A DNA stretch of 64,000 nucleotides, from the NCBI RefSeq assembly GCF_000701445.1, contig NZ_JNIX01000008.1, forward strand, positions 408,631 to 472,630, written 5' to 3'. The position numbers were made by a program, and so were the translations under genes. Positions 16,610 to 26,426 of the stretch are shown here, piece by piece; position 1 is the stretch's first letter; every line of letters starts with the position of its first letter. The notes under the pieces were generated by a model, which did not search any database, was not told where the DNA came from, and saw only the letters and a list, made by a program, of their open reading frames with translations. The stretch comes from Brevundimonas bacteroides DSM 4726. GTDB taxonomy: Bacteria; Pseudomonadota; Alphaproteobacteria; Caulobacterales; Caulobacteraceae.

Positions 16610-17931
16610 TGACGACGCTCGACGTGAAACGCATCGACTGGGCGTCGCTGGACGCCGCCGGGAAGCAGGCCGCCCTGGCCCGCCCATCGCGCCGCTCGGA
16701 GACCCAGGTCACCGACGTCGTCCGCGCCATTTTCGACGACGTCAAGGCGCGCGGGGGTCAGGCCGTGATCGACTGGGCGATCAAGCTCGACGGCCATGCC
16801 CCGCGCCGCATCGCCATCACGGAAGCCGTGGTCGCCGAGGCGCGCCAGGCCCTGCCGCCCGCCGACGTCCGCGCCATCCGCGTCGCCGCTGACAACGTCC
16901 GCGTCTTTCACGAGGCGACGATCCCGGAAGACTCGGCCCTGGTCGAGACCACGCCCGGCGTCACCTCGCGCCTCGTCTGGCGGCCCATCGGCGCGGCGGG
17001 CCTGTATGTGCCCGGCGGCACGGCGCCGCTGTTCTCGTCGCTGCTGATGCTGGCCATCCCGGCCGCCGTCGCGGGCGTGTCCGAGCGCGTCGCCGTCACC
17101 CCGCCCGCCAAGGACGGCTCCGTCCACCCCGCCATGATTTTGGCGGCGGCCGAGGCTGGCCTCGACGCCCTCTGGCTGGTCGGCGGCGCCCAGGCCATCG
17201 CCGCCCTGGCCTACGGCGTCTCCCTGCCCGACGGCGACATACCTCGTTGCGACAAGCTGTTCGGCCCCGGCAACGCCTATGTCGCCGAGGCCAAGCGCTA
17301 TGCCTCGTCCCTTCCCGGCGGTCCCTCCGCCGACATGCCCGCCGGCCCGTCCGAACTGATGGTCGTCGTCGACCGCGACGCCGCGCCCGAAATCGCCGCC
17401 GCCGACCTGCTCAGCCAGGCCGAGCACGACGCCGACGCCCAGGTCATCCTGGTCTCCACCAGCCGCGCCAACCTCGACTACATCCTGACCGAGGTCGAAC
17501 GTCAGGTCGCGACCCTGCCGCGCGAAGCCATCGCTCGCGCCAGCCTGAACGAGGCCCGCGCCATCCTGGTCCGCGACGAGGAGACGGCCTGCGACGTCAT
17601 CAACCTCTATGGCCCCGAGCACCTGGCGCTCCAGGTCGAGGAGCCCGAGGCGATGCTGCCGGCCATCCGCGCGGCGGGCGCCATCTTCGTCGGCCGTTTC
17701 GCCGCCGAAACGCTCGGCGACTACGCCGCCGGCCCCAGCCACGTCCTGCCCACCGACGGCGGCGCGCGCACGCTGGGCGGCATCACCACCGCCAGCTTCA
17801 TGACCTCGATGTCGGTCCAGACGGTCACCCGCGGGGGCGCCGCCCAGCTCGGTCCGATCGCGGCGCGGCTGGCGCGGCTGGAGGGGCTGGAGGCCCACGC
17901 GCGGGCGGCCGATCTGAGGAGCGGCGAATGA
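16609..17931 (+). CDS. hisD: Histidinol dehydrogenase
   Basis: Zinc-dependent enzyme that oxidises L-histidinol to L-histidine in two NAD-linked steps, the last two reactions of the pathway. The 440-residue length is usual. The stretches GLYVPGGTAPLFSS, KLFGPGNAYVAEAKR, DMPAGPSELMV and LLSQAEHDADAQ are the family signature, with the zinc-binding Gln/His in the last; GPEHLALQVE and GPSHVLPT are also present. The ATG overlaps the hisG stop, and its own stop overlaps the next start (ATGA). Confidence 0.97.
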   Translation: MTTLDVKRIDWASLDAAGKQAALARPSRRSETQVTDVVRAIFDDVKARGGQAVIDWAIKLDGHAPRRIAITEAVVAEARQALPPADVRAIRVAADNVRVFHEATIPEDSALVETTPGVTSRLVWRPIGAAGLYVPGGTAPLFSSLLMLAIPAAVAGVSERVAVTPPAKDGSVHPAMILAAAEAGLDALWLVGGAQAIAALAYGVSLPDGDIPRCDKLFGPGNAYVAEAKRYASSLPGGPSADMPAGPSELMVVVDRDAAPEIAAADLLSQAEHDADAQVILVSTSRANLDYILTEVERQVATLPREAIARASLNEARAILVRDEETACDVINLYGPEHLALQVEEPEAMLPAIRAAGAIFVGRFAAETLGDYAAGPSHVLPTDGGARTLGGITTASFMTSMSVQTVTRGGAAQLGPIAARLARLEGLEAHARAADLRSGE

Positions 17932-19355
17932 CCCTCCCCGCCCCCTTCCCGCCGCTGGTCGCCGGAGCCGACGGCCTCGACCGCTACCCCGGCGACACCG
18001 CCGCGCTTGCCGCCCGCATGGCCCAGATCTACGGCGTCGCCGCCGACCACGTCTTGCCCGTGCGTGGCCTGACCCATGGCCTGGAGCTGGTCTGGCGCCT
18101 CGCCGCCCGCGACGCCGGCTCGGTCGAAGCCCCCGACGCCGAACCCTATGCGGGCCTGTCGCGCATCTATCGGGCCAGCACCGGCGAGACCGTCGCCACC
18201 ATCGTGCGCGCCCTCGGCTCGGCGGAGGCCGTGGCGGAGATGGCCGCCCGCGTGTCGCCCGGCCTGCTGGTGGTGGACGAAGGCCTGGTCGAGTTCGCCG
18301 ACGCTCCCTCCGCCGCCGCCCTGATCGGCGACCACGCCAACCTGGTGTGCTTGCGCAGCCTGTCGCTCGCCTATGGCCTGGCGGGCGCCCGCGTCGGCGC
18401 GGCGCTCGCCCAGCCCCAGACCCTGGCCCGCCTGTCCGAGGTCGTCGAACTCTACGCCCTGCCAGAGCCGCTCGTGCGCCTCGCCATGCAGGCGCTCGAC
18501 CCGTCGCGCATGATCGAGACGGCCGAACGCATCGCCGGCGTCCGCCGCGAACGCGAGCGCCTCGTCCGCGAGATCGGCCGCCTCATGGTCGTCGAGCCCG
18601 GCGTCGGCCCGATCATCATGGCCCGCCCCTCCGACATCGAGACGACGCTCGCCGACCTCGCCCGCTTCGGCGTCGCCGCCGACCGCTCCGGCGACCGTCT
18701 GCGCCTGCCGGTGTCGCTCAAGCCCGAGGTCAACGATCGCCTGCTGGCCGCGCTCGGCCTCGCCGTCGGCAAGACCCCCGCCCACCGCACCGGCCAGGCC
18801 GTCCGCGACACCAAGGAGACCCGCATCGTCTGCGCCGTCGACCTCGACGCCACCGCCCCCATCAGGATCGAGACCGGCGTCGGCTTCTTCGACCACATGC
18901 TGGAACAGGTCGCGGCCCACGGCGGCTTCTCGCTCCGCCTCCAATGCGAGGGCGACCTCCACACCGACCCGCACCACACCATCGAGGACTCAGCCATCGC
19001 TCTGGGCCAGGCGCTCAAACAGGCGCTCGGCGAACGACGCGGCATCGCCCGCTACGGCTTCGTGCTCGCCATGGACGAGGCCCAGGCCAATGTCACCATC
19101 GACCTGTCCGGCCGTCCCTACCCAGTGTTCGAGGGCGAGTTCTCCACGCCCTACATCGGCGAGTACCGCACCGACCTGACCGCCCACGTGTTCCGTTCTC
19201 TGGCCGAGCACCTGGGCGCCGCCGTCCACATCTCGGTCAAGGGCTCCGACGACCACCACAAGACCGAGGCCGTCTACAAGGGCTTCGGCCGCGCCCTGCG
19301 CCAGGCCATCCGGATCGAGGGCGACGCCGTGCCGTCGACCAAGGGGGTGTTGTGA
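17928..19355 (+). CDS. hisB: Degenerate HisC-like aminotransferase domain fused to imidazoleglycerol-phosphate dehydratase (HisB)
   Basis: A 475-residue fusion. Residues 293-475 are a complete HisB, which dehydrates imidazole glycerol phosphate: GVGFFDHMLEQ, DPHHTIED, AMDEA and DDHHKTEA supply the metal-binding residues. Residues 1-285 resemble HisC (RYPGDTAAL near residue 20, VDEGLVEFA at 116-124, LAYGLAGARVG, LKPEVNDRLLAALG). The PLP lysine expected in Ser-Lys-Ala-Tyr-Gly is Leu147, the Asp-Glu-Ala-Tyr motif is Asp-Glu-Gly-Leu, the GSDE phosphate loop is replaced, and the NPNNPTG segment is missing. The aminotransferase part should therefore be inactive, and a working HisC must lie elsewhere. 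The ATG at 17928 overlaps hisD; the stop overlaps hisH as GTGA. Confidence 0.93.
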   Translation: MTLPAPFPPLVAGADGLDRYPGDTAALAARMAQIYGVAADHVLPVRGLTHGLELVWRLAARDAGSVEAPDAEPYAGLSRIYRASTGETVATIVRALGSAEAVAEMAARVSPGLLVVDEGLVEFADAPSAAALIGDHANLVCLRSLSLAYGLAGARVGAALAQPQTLARLSEVVELYALPEPLVRLAMQALDPSRMIETAERIAGVRRERERLVREIGRLMVVEPGVGPIIMARPSDIETTLADLARFGVAADRSGDRLRLPVSLKPEVNDRLLAALGLAVGKTPAHRTGQAVRDTKETRIVCAVDLDATAPIRIETGVGFFDHMLEQVAAHGGFSLRLQCEGDLHTDPHHTIEDSAIALGQALKQALGERRGIARYGFVLAMDEAQANVTIDLSGRPYPVFEGEFSTPYIGEYRTDLTAHVFRSLAEHLGAAVHISVKGSDDHHKTEAVYKGFGRALRQAIRIEGDAVPSTKGVL

Positions 19356-19951
19356 CCACCGCCATCGTTCTCCTCGGGGCGGGCAACACCGCGTCCGTCC
19401 AGTTCGCCCTAGAGCGGCTGGGCGCCAATGTGCGCGTCACCTCCGACGCGACACAGATCGCCGAGGCCGAACGTCTGATCCTGCCCGGCGTCGGCGCTGC
19501 AGGCTACGCCATGAGCCGCATGGCAGAACTGGGCCTGACCGACATCATCAAGGGCTTTCCCCGCCCCCTGCTCGGCCTGTGCCTGGGACAACAGCTGCTG
19601 TTCGCCGAGAGCGAGGAAAACGGCGGCGCGACGATGCTCGGCTTCATCCCCGGCCGCGTCACCCGCATGCCCGTGCGCGACGATCTGCCGGTGCCGCACA
19701 TGGGCTGGTCCAAGCTGCACACCCTGTCCGACGACCCGATCCTGGAGGGCGTGAAGGCGGGCGACTACGCCTACTTCGTCCACTCCTACGTCTGCCCTGA
19801 CACGCCTACGACCATCGCCTGCGCCGACTATGGCGCCTCCGTCCCCGCCATGGTCCGCAGCGGCAACCGCTGGGGCTGCCAGTTCCACCCCGAACGCTCG
19901 GCCGAAGCGGGCGCGCGCATCCTGAAGAACTTCCTCGAGCTGCCCGCATGA
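19352..19951 (+). CDS. hisH: Imidazole glycerol phosphate synthase, glutaminase subunit
   Basis: Class I glutamine amidotransferase that feeds ammonia to HisF. It has 199 residues and a GTG start at 19352 that overlaps the preceding stop. The triad is Cys77 in GLCLGQQ, His179 and Glu181 in FHPERS; the PGVGAAGYAM oxyanion region is also present. It should form a heterodimer with HisF. It overlaps hisA at its 3' end (ATGA). Confidence 0.96.
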   Translation: MTTAIVLLGAGNTASVQFALERLGANVRVTSDATQIAEAERLILPGVGAAGYAMSRMAELGLTDIIKGFPRPLLGLCLGQQLLFAESEENGGATMLGFIPGRVTRMPVRDDLPVPHMGWSKLHTLSDDPILEGVKAGDYAYFVHSYVCPDTPTTIACADYGASVPAMVRSGNRWGCQFHPERSAEAGARILKNFLELPA

Positions 19952-20678
19952 TCGTCTATCCCGCCATCGACCTGCGCGGCGGCAAGTGCGTGCGGCTGAT
20001 GCACGGCCGCTTCGACCAGGTCACGGAGTACGACCCCGACCCCGCCGCCCGCCTGACCGCCTTCGCCGACGAGGGTGCCCAGTGGGTCCATGTCGTGGAT
20101 CTGGACGGCGCCGAGGCCGGCCGCGCGGTCCAGCACGATCTCATCGGCCGATTGGCTTCGACCCATCTCGCCCACATCCAGTCCGGAGGCGGCGTCCGCT
20201 CGGTCGAGGATGTCGAACGCCTGCTGACGGCCGGTGTCTCGCGCGTCGTCGTCGGATCTCTGGCCGTGACCCAGCCCGACGCCGTGGCCAAATGGCTCGC
20301 CCGTTTCGGACCCAATCGCCTCACCCTGGCCTTCGACGTCCGCGTCGGCGAGGACGGCGTGCCGACGCCCGCGCTCAAGGGCTGGACCGAAGCCGCGGGC
20401 TTCGACCTCTGGACCGCGCTCGACCGCTATCCGGCCGGAACCCTGTCCCATGTCCTCGTCACCGACGTCGGCCGCGACGGGGCCCTGACCGGACCCAACC
20501 TCGACCTTCTGGCCGAGATCGTGCGACGCCGCCCCGAGCTGAAGGTCCAGGCGTCGGGCGGCGTCGCCACGCTGGACGACCTGCAAGCCTGCGCCGGCAT
20601 CGGCTGCGACGGCGCGATCACCGGCCGCGCCATCTACGAGGGCCGTTTCACGGTCAGCCAGGCCATCGAGGCGGTGTC

Positions 20679-20682
<4 letters not shown>
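19948..20682 (+). CDS. hisA: ProFAR isomerase
   Basis: A 244-residue (beta-alpha)8-barrel enzyme that isomerises ProFAR to PRFAR. The first catalytic Asp lies in YPAIDLRGGKCVRL near residue 8, and the second in VTDVGRDGALTGPN in the C-terminal half. Half-barrel phosphate loops SGGGVRS and SGGVAT are both visible. It overlaps hisH and hisF at its ends by four bases each, keeping the operon tightly packed. Confidence 0.96.
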
Positions 20683-21442
<760 letters not shown>

Positions 21443-21446
<4 letters not shown>

Positions 21447-22069
21447 TCGATCCGGCAACGCTAGACTTCGACAAGGGCGGCGGCCTGATCCCGGCGATCG
21501 TTCAGGACGCCGACACGCTTCAGGTGCTGACGCTGGCCTACATGGACCGCGCCGCGCTGGAGGAGACGATCGCCTCCGGCGAGGCGACCTTCTTCTCGCG
21601 CAGCCGGGGCGGCCGGTGGAGGAAGGGCGAGACCAGCGGCAACCGGCTGAACGTCGTCTCCATCACGCCCGACTGCGACGGCGACGCCCTGGTGCTCGCC
21701 GTGCGACCCATGGGTCCGGCCTGCCACCTGGGGACCACCAGCTGCTTCGGCGACGCCGATGCGCCGGGGCTCGGCCGCATCGCCCGGCTGGAGCGCACCA
21801 TCGCCGAGCGCGCCTCCGCCGATCCGGCCTCCAGCTGGACCGCCAAGCTCTTGGCCCAGGGCCCCAAGCGCGCCGCCCAGAAGGTCGGCGAGGAGGGCGT
21901 CGAGACCGCGCTGGCGGGCGCCGCCGGGCCCGACGAGGAACTCGCGTCCGAGGCGGCGGACCTGATCTATCACTTGCTCGTTCTGTTACGGTCGCGTCAC
22001 TTGTCGTTTCAGGCGGTGCTGGACGTGTTGGCCTCGCGCGAGCGACCGGCCAAACAGCCGAGCGAATAG
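21443..22069 (+). CDS. hisI: Bifunctional phosphoribosyl-AMP cyclohydrolase / phosphoribosyl-ATP pyrophosphatase
   Basis: A 208-residue HisI-HisE fusion (HisIE), catalysing steps 2 and 3 of histidine synthesis. The HisI half (about 1-110) holds [10 protein letters not shown], the metal-binding DCDGDAL and [11 protein letters not shown]. The HisE half (about 113-200) holds LERTIAER, the KVGEEGVE stretch and a closing helix with [13 protein letters not shown]. Many Alphaproteobacteria keep hisI and hisE apart, so the fused form is worth noting. It is the last his gene, with a short UUCG hairpin directly after its stop. Confidence 0.95.
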
Positions 22070-22085
22070 CGGAGGTTCGCCTCCG
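22070..22085 (+). other. UUCG-capped hairpin between hisI and zwf
   Basis: CGGAGG, TTCG, CCTCCG forms a perfect 6-bp stem with a stable UUCG tetraloop starting at the base after the hisI stop. No T-run follows, so it is more likely an RNA-stabilising or processing element than a terminator. It also sequesters a GGAGG, leaving AAGGAG at 22090-22095 to serve zwf. Confidence 0.5.
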
Positions 22086-22105
22086 GTCGAAGGAGACGGG
22101 CGGGC

Positions 22106-23566
22106 ATGACGGCACTGGTGCTGTTCGGCGGCGGCGGCGATCTGGCGATGCGGATGCTCCTGCCGTCGCTCTATTTCCTCGAGCACGACGGCCTTCTGCC
22201 CGACGGCCTGAAGATCATCGGCGCGGCGCGCTCCGAAGAGACCCGCGAGGAATACGTGGCCAAGGTCCGCGCCGCCGTCGAGGGCAAGGCGAAAGCCGAC
22301 GACGCCTGGTCCGCCGACGCCTGGGCGAAACTGGAAGCCCGTCTCGACTACCTCGCCGTCGACGCCACCTCGGCGGAAAGCCTCAAGCCCCTGCGCGACA
22401 AGGTCGGCTCGGGCTCGGTGACCTCCTTCCTCGCCGTTTCGCCGTCGCTCTATGCCCGCATCGTCACCGCCATGCGCGCGGCGGGCCTGGCCGAGCCCGA
22501 GGACCGCGTCGTTCTGGAAAAGCCCGTCGGCCGCGACCTGGAGAGCTTCCGCGCCATCGACGATGCGGTCGCCGACGCCTTCGGCGAGCATCAGGTGTTC
22601 CGCATCGACCACTACCTCGGCAAGGAGACGGTCCAGAACCTGATCGCCCTGCGGTTCGGCAACACCATCTTCGAGCCGCTCTGGAACAACCTGTCGATCG
22701 ACCACGTCCAGATCACGGTGGGCGAGACCGTCGGCGTCGGCGACCGCTGGCCCTACTACGACGAGTACGGCGCCCTGCGCGACATGCTCCAGAACCACAT
22801 GCTGCAGCTGCTGTGCCTCGTCGCCATGGAGCCGCCCTCGGACCTCGACCCGGACTCCGTCCGCAACGAGAAGGTCAAGGTGCTGCGGTCGCTCCGCCCC
22901 GTCACGACAGACGAGGTCGACCGTGTCACCGTGCGCGGCCAGTACGTCTCGGGCTCCGTCGAGGGCCAGCGGGTCAAGGGCTATGACGAGGAGCGCGGGG
23001 CCGACAGCGACACCGAGACCTTCGTCGCCATCCGCGCCGACATCGACAACTGGCGCTGGGCCGGCGTGCCCTTCTTCATGCGCACCGGCAAGCGCCTGCC
23101 CGAGAAGCGCACCGAGATCGTCATCCAGTTCAAGCCGGTGCCGCATTCCATCTTCGACCGCGACAGTCGCGGCGAGGTCCGCGCCAACCGCATGGTGATC
23201 GAGCTCCAGCCCGAGGAGGACATCTCCCTCACCGTGATGAACAAGCGGCCGGGTCTGGATCAGAAGATGCAGCTCCAGCGCATCGACATGTCCCTGTCCT
23301 GGGGCGTGAACCAGAAGGGCGCCAAGCCGCCGCGCCGCCGCATCGCCTATGAGCGCCTGCTGCTGGACGCCATGGCGGGCGACTCCACCCTGTTCGTCCG
23401 TCGGGACGAGGCGGAAAAGGCTTGGGAGTGGGTCGACGGCGTCTCCGAGGCCTGGGCCGAAGGCAAGGTCAAGCCCATGCCCTATCGCGCGGGGACCTGG
23501 GGCCCGAACGCCGCCGACCTGCTGCTGGCGCGGACGGGCCGGGAGTGGAAGACCAATGCAGGTTGA
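22106..23566 (+). CDS. zwf: Glucose-6-phosphate 1-dehydrogenase
   Basis: First enzyme of the Entner-Doudoroff route, oxidising glucose-6-phosphate to 6-phosphogluconolactone with NAD(P). It has 486 residues, as usual. The nucleotide loop reads GGGGDLAMRMLLPSL (the commoner form is GASGDLAKR). The active-site stretch RIDHYLGKE with the catalytic His is near residue 170, after VLEKPVG. A good ribosome site (AAGGAG) lies 10 bases before the ATG. Its stop lies inside pgl, giving an 11-base overlap. Confidence 0.97.
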   Translation: MTALVLFGGGGDLAMRMLLPSLYFLEHDGLLPDGLKIIGAARSEETREEYVAKVRAAVEGKAKADDAWSADAWAKLEARLDYLAVDATSAESLKPLRDKVGSGSVTSFLAVSPSLYARIVTAMRAAGLAEPEDRVVLEKPVGRDLESFRAIDDAVADAFGEHQVFRIDHYLGKETVQNLIALRFGNTIFEPLWNNLSIDHVQITVGETVGVGDRWPYYDEYGALRDMLQNHMLQLLCLVAMEPPSDLDPDSVRNEKVKVLRSLRPVTTDEVDRVTVRGQYVSGSVEGQRVKGYDEERGADSDTETFVAIRADIDNWRWAGVPFFMRTGKRLPEKRTEIVIQFKPVPHSIFDRDSRGEVRANRMVIELQPEEDISLTVMNKRPGLDQKMQLQRIDMSLSWGVNQKGAKPPRRRIAYERLLLDAMAGDSTLFVRRDEAEKAWEWVDGVSEAWAEGKVKPMPYRAGTWGPNAADLLLARTGREWKTNAG

Positions 23567-24257
23567 GACCTTCTCCGACACCTCCACCTGGGCCGCCGCC
23601 ATCGCTGCGCGGCTGGAGGAAACCCTCGCCGCCGCCGTCCTCGCCAACGGCCGCGCCGTCTTCGCCGGTCCCGGCGGCACCACGCCGTCGCCGATCTACG
23701 CCCGTCTCGCCCAGGCCGACATCGGCTGGGATCGCATCGCGGTCACCCTAGTGGACGAGCGCCACGTCCCGGAAACCTCGCCCGAGTCCAACGCCCGCCT
23801 GATCCGCGACGTCCTGCTGCAAGGCCCGGCCGCCGCCGCCCGCTTCATCCCGCTCTATTCCCCCGCCGTCACCGTCGACCGCGCCGCCGCTCTGGCCGCC
23901 CACGCCCTGGTCCAGGCCGGCGACCGCTTCGACGCCGTCCTTCTCGGCATGGGCGAGGATGGCCATATCTGCTCCATGTTCCCCGACAGCCCGACGCTGA
24001 AGACCCTGCTGACGCCGACGCTGAAGCCCACTGTGCTCGGCGTCCCGCCCGGCCGCGACGGCGCCGCCCCGCCGCAAGAGCGGCTGTCGATCAACCTGCC
24101 CTGGCTGATGTCGGCCGGTCGCGTCATCCTGGGCCTGAAGGGCTCGGTGAAGCGTTCCGTCTTTGAACGCGAGGCCCAGGGCGATCCCGCCATCCAGCCC
24201 ATCGCCGCCTTGATCGCGGCCAAGGTCCCGCTCGAAGTCGTCTGGACGGAAGGCTAA
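23556..24257 (+). CDS. pgl: 6-phosphogluconolactonase
   Basis: A 233-residue hydrolase that opens 6-phosphogluconolactone to 6-phosphogluconate. The family markers FAGPGGTTPSPIY, VTLVDERHVP and LGMGEDGHICSMFP are present, the last with the catalytic His. The ATG at 23556 lies within the end of zwf. It is followed after three bases by edd, so zwf-pgl-edd form one unit. Confidence 0.95.
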   Translation: MQVETFSDTSTWAAAIAARLEETLAAAVLANGRAVFAGPGGTTPSPIYARLAQADIGWDRIAVTLVDERHVPETSPESNARLIRDVLLQGPAAAARFIPLYSPAVTVDRAAALAAHALVQAGDRFDAVLLGMGEDGHICSMFPDSPTLKTLLTPTLKPTVLGVPPGRDGAAPPQERLSINLPWLMSAGRVILGLKGSVKRSVFEREAQGDPAIQPIAALIAAKVPLEVVWTEG

Positions 24258-24260
24258 GCC

Positions 24261-26135
24261 ATGTCCCTGCACCCCGTCGTCAAGGAAGTCACCGACCGCA
24301 TCGTCGCCCGCTCGCGCGAGACCCGTGCCGACTACCTCCGCCGCATGGACGCCGCGCGCGACAGCGGCGTCGGCCGCGCCAAGCTGTCCTGCGCCAACTG
24401 GGCCCACGCCTTCGCCGGCCAGACCATCGCCGACAAGCTGACGGCCATGACGGGCAAGACGCCCAACGTCGGGATCGTCACCGCCTACAACGACATGCTC
24501 TCGGCGCATCAGCCGTTCGAGCGGTTCCCCGACGTGGTCCGCAAGGCCGTGCGCGAAGTCGGCGCCACGGCCCAGGTCGCGGGCGGAACCCCCGCCATGT
24601 GCGACGGCGTCACCCAGGGCCGCCCGGGCATGGAGCTGTCGCTGTTCAGCCGCGACGTCATCGCCATGTCGGTCGGCGTGGCCCTGACGCACGACGCCTT
24701 CGACGCCGCCCTGTGCCTGGGTGTCTGCGACAAGATCGTGCCTGGGCTGTTCATGGGTTCGCTGGCGTTCGGCCATCTGCCGGTCGTCTTCGCCCCGGCC
24801 GGACCCATGCCCAGCGGCATCCCAAACGCCGAAAAGGCCCGCGTCCGCGCCGAATACGCGCAAGGGAAAGTCGATCGCCAGACCCTGCTGGAAAGCGAGA
24901 TCGGCTCCTATCACTCGCCTGGCACCTGCACCTTCTACGGCACGGCCAACTCCAATCAGATGATGATGGAGATCTGCGGCCTGCACATGCCCTCCACCGC
25001 CTTCGTCCACCCGGAGACGGGCTTGCGTGACGCCCTGACCGCCGCCGCCGCCAAGCAGGCGGTGAAGCTGGCCGAGAACGGGACCGGCCGCATGGCCGAC
25101 GTCGTCGACGAGAAGTCCGTCGTCAACATGATCGTGGCCCTGCTCGCCACCGGCGGCTCGACCAACCACGCCATCCACCTCGTGGCCATGGCGCGGGCGG
25201 CGGGCGTCCTGATCGACTGGACCGACATGGACCAGCTGTCCTCGGTCACGCCGCTGCTGGCGCGGGTGTATCCCAACGGCTCGGCCGACGTGAACGCCTT
25301 CCAGGCTGCCGGAGGCGTCGCCTTCGTCACGCGCGAGCTGGCGCAGGCCGGCCACGTCCATTCGGATGTCCAGACCGTGATGGGCCCTGGCATCCACCAC
25401 TACTTCCAGGAGCCGTCGATGGTGGACGGCGAACTGGTCTGGCGCGACGGCGTGGCCCAGAGCCTCGACACAGAGATCCTCCGCCCCGTGTCCGACCCGT
25501 TCGACAAGGAAGGGGGCTTGCGCCTCGTTCACGGCAATCTTGGTCGCGCCGTCATCAAGATCTCGGCGGTCAAGCCCCAGCACCGCATTGTCGAGGCCCC
25601 CGCCCACGTCTTCGACAGCCAGGAAGACGTGCTCGCCGCCTTCAAGGCCGGAGCGCTGGATCAGGGCGGCGTCATCGTCCTGCGCTTCCAGGGACCCAAG
25701 GCCAACGGCATGCCCGAGCTGCATTCCTTGTCGCCGCTCATGAGCGTGCTTCAGGACCGGGGCGTGCCCATCGCCCTCGTCACCGACGGCCGCATGTCGG
25801 GCGCGTCCGGCAAGACCCCCGCCGCCATCCACGTCACGCCCGAGGCGCTGGAAGGCGGCCCGCTCGCCTTCATCCAGAGCGGCGACATCGTCCGCCTCGA
25901 CTCCGAGGCCGGGGTGCTCACCACCACCGCCGACCTGTCGTCCCGCCCTGCTGCGACCGCCGAGGACGTCCAGTCCTGGGGCTATGGCCGCGAGCTGTTC
26001 GGCGCGTTCCGGTCCGCCGTGTCCTCGGCCGAGGAAGGCGCCTCCGTCTGCTTTCAGACCAGGCCGACGCCGCGCCAGCCGGAACTGCGCGAGGTCGCCG
26101 ACCCCAACATTCAGAACCGGGCCATCGACGCATGA
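24261..26135 (+). CDS. edd: Phosphogluconate dehydratase
   Basis: A 624-residue iron-sulfur dehydratase of the IlvD/Edd family that converts 6-phosphogluconate to KDPG. Candidate cluster cysteines lie in [13 protein letters not shown] (Cys114), in [11 protein letters not shown] near residue 155 and in [12 protein letters not shown] near residue 220. The C-terminal [18 protein letters not shown] is the substrate-binding signature. KDPG aldolase (eda) is not in the window. A hairpin repeat separates this gene from glk. Confidence 0.97.
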   Translation: MSLHPVVKEVTDRIVARSRETRADYLRRMDAARDSGVGRAKLSCANWAHAFAGQTIADKLTAMTGKTPNVGIVTAYNDMLSAHQPFERFPDVVRKAVREVGATAQVAGGTPAMCDGVTQGRPGMELSLFSRDVIAMSVGVALTHDAFDAALCLGVCDKIVPGLFMGSLAFGHLPVVFAPAGPMPSGIPNAEKARVRAEYAQGKVDRQTLLESEIGSYHSPGTCTFYGTANSNQMMMEICGLHMPSTAFVHPETGLRDALTAAAAKQAVKLAENGTGRMADVVDEKSVVNMIVALLATGGSTNHAIHLVAMARAAGVLIDWTDMDQLSSVTPLLARVYPNGSADVNAFQAAGGVAFVTRELAQAGHVHSDVQTVMGPGIHHYFQEPSMVDGELVWRDGVAQSLDTEILRPVSDPFDKEGGLRLVHGNLGRAVIKISAVKPQHRIVEAPAHVFDSQEDVLAAFKAGALDQGGVIVLRFQGPKANGMPELHSLSPLMSVLQDRGVPIALVTDGRMSGASGKTPAAIHVTPEALEGGPLAFIQSGDIVRLDSEAGVLTTTADLSSRPAATAEDVQSWGYGRELFGAFRSAVSSAEEGASVCFQTRPTPRQPELREVADPNIQNRAIDA

Positions 26136-26147
26136 GTGAAGCGAAGA

Positions 26148-26395
26148 GGTTCATCACGGAGAGCACCAAGGGTTCACAGAGGACACGGAGAGACCGAGCG
26201 GACGGTCACCGCGTCGACCGCTCACCTCTGAGGTCGGAATCCTCTGGAAGGGCGGCTTCGCCGCCGAAGACCCGCATCGACGCGAAGCGTCCATCCTCTT
26301 CGTGGCATGCTGTTCGGGTTGACCGGTCGACCCCTCCCACCCTGCTCGGTCTCTCCGTGTCCCTTGTGAATCCTCCGTGCTCTCCGTGATGAACC
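26148..26395. repeat. Long hairpin repeat, copy A
   Basis: A 248-bp element between edd and glk whose ends form an imperfect inverted repeat. The arm at 26148-26199 pairs with 26344-26395 at about nine in ten positions. Each arm is built from heptad-like units around CACGGAG/CACAGAG (for example GGACACGGAGAGACCGAG). The interior holds a smaller hairpin, GGCGGCTTCGCCGCC, and the stretch GACGCGAAGCGTCC. A second copy with the same architecture is at 41838-42083. The 85-codon open frame across it is not credible as a gene. Confidence 0.85.
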
Positions 26396-26426
26396 GCCAC
26401 CCTCAGCCCCAGACCTGGTCAAGGCC

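Noticed and set aside
26132..26389. Open frame of 85 codons after edd
   Set aside because: It is translated hairpin repeat; the peptide shares only repeat-derived residues with the frame at 41825-42217.
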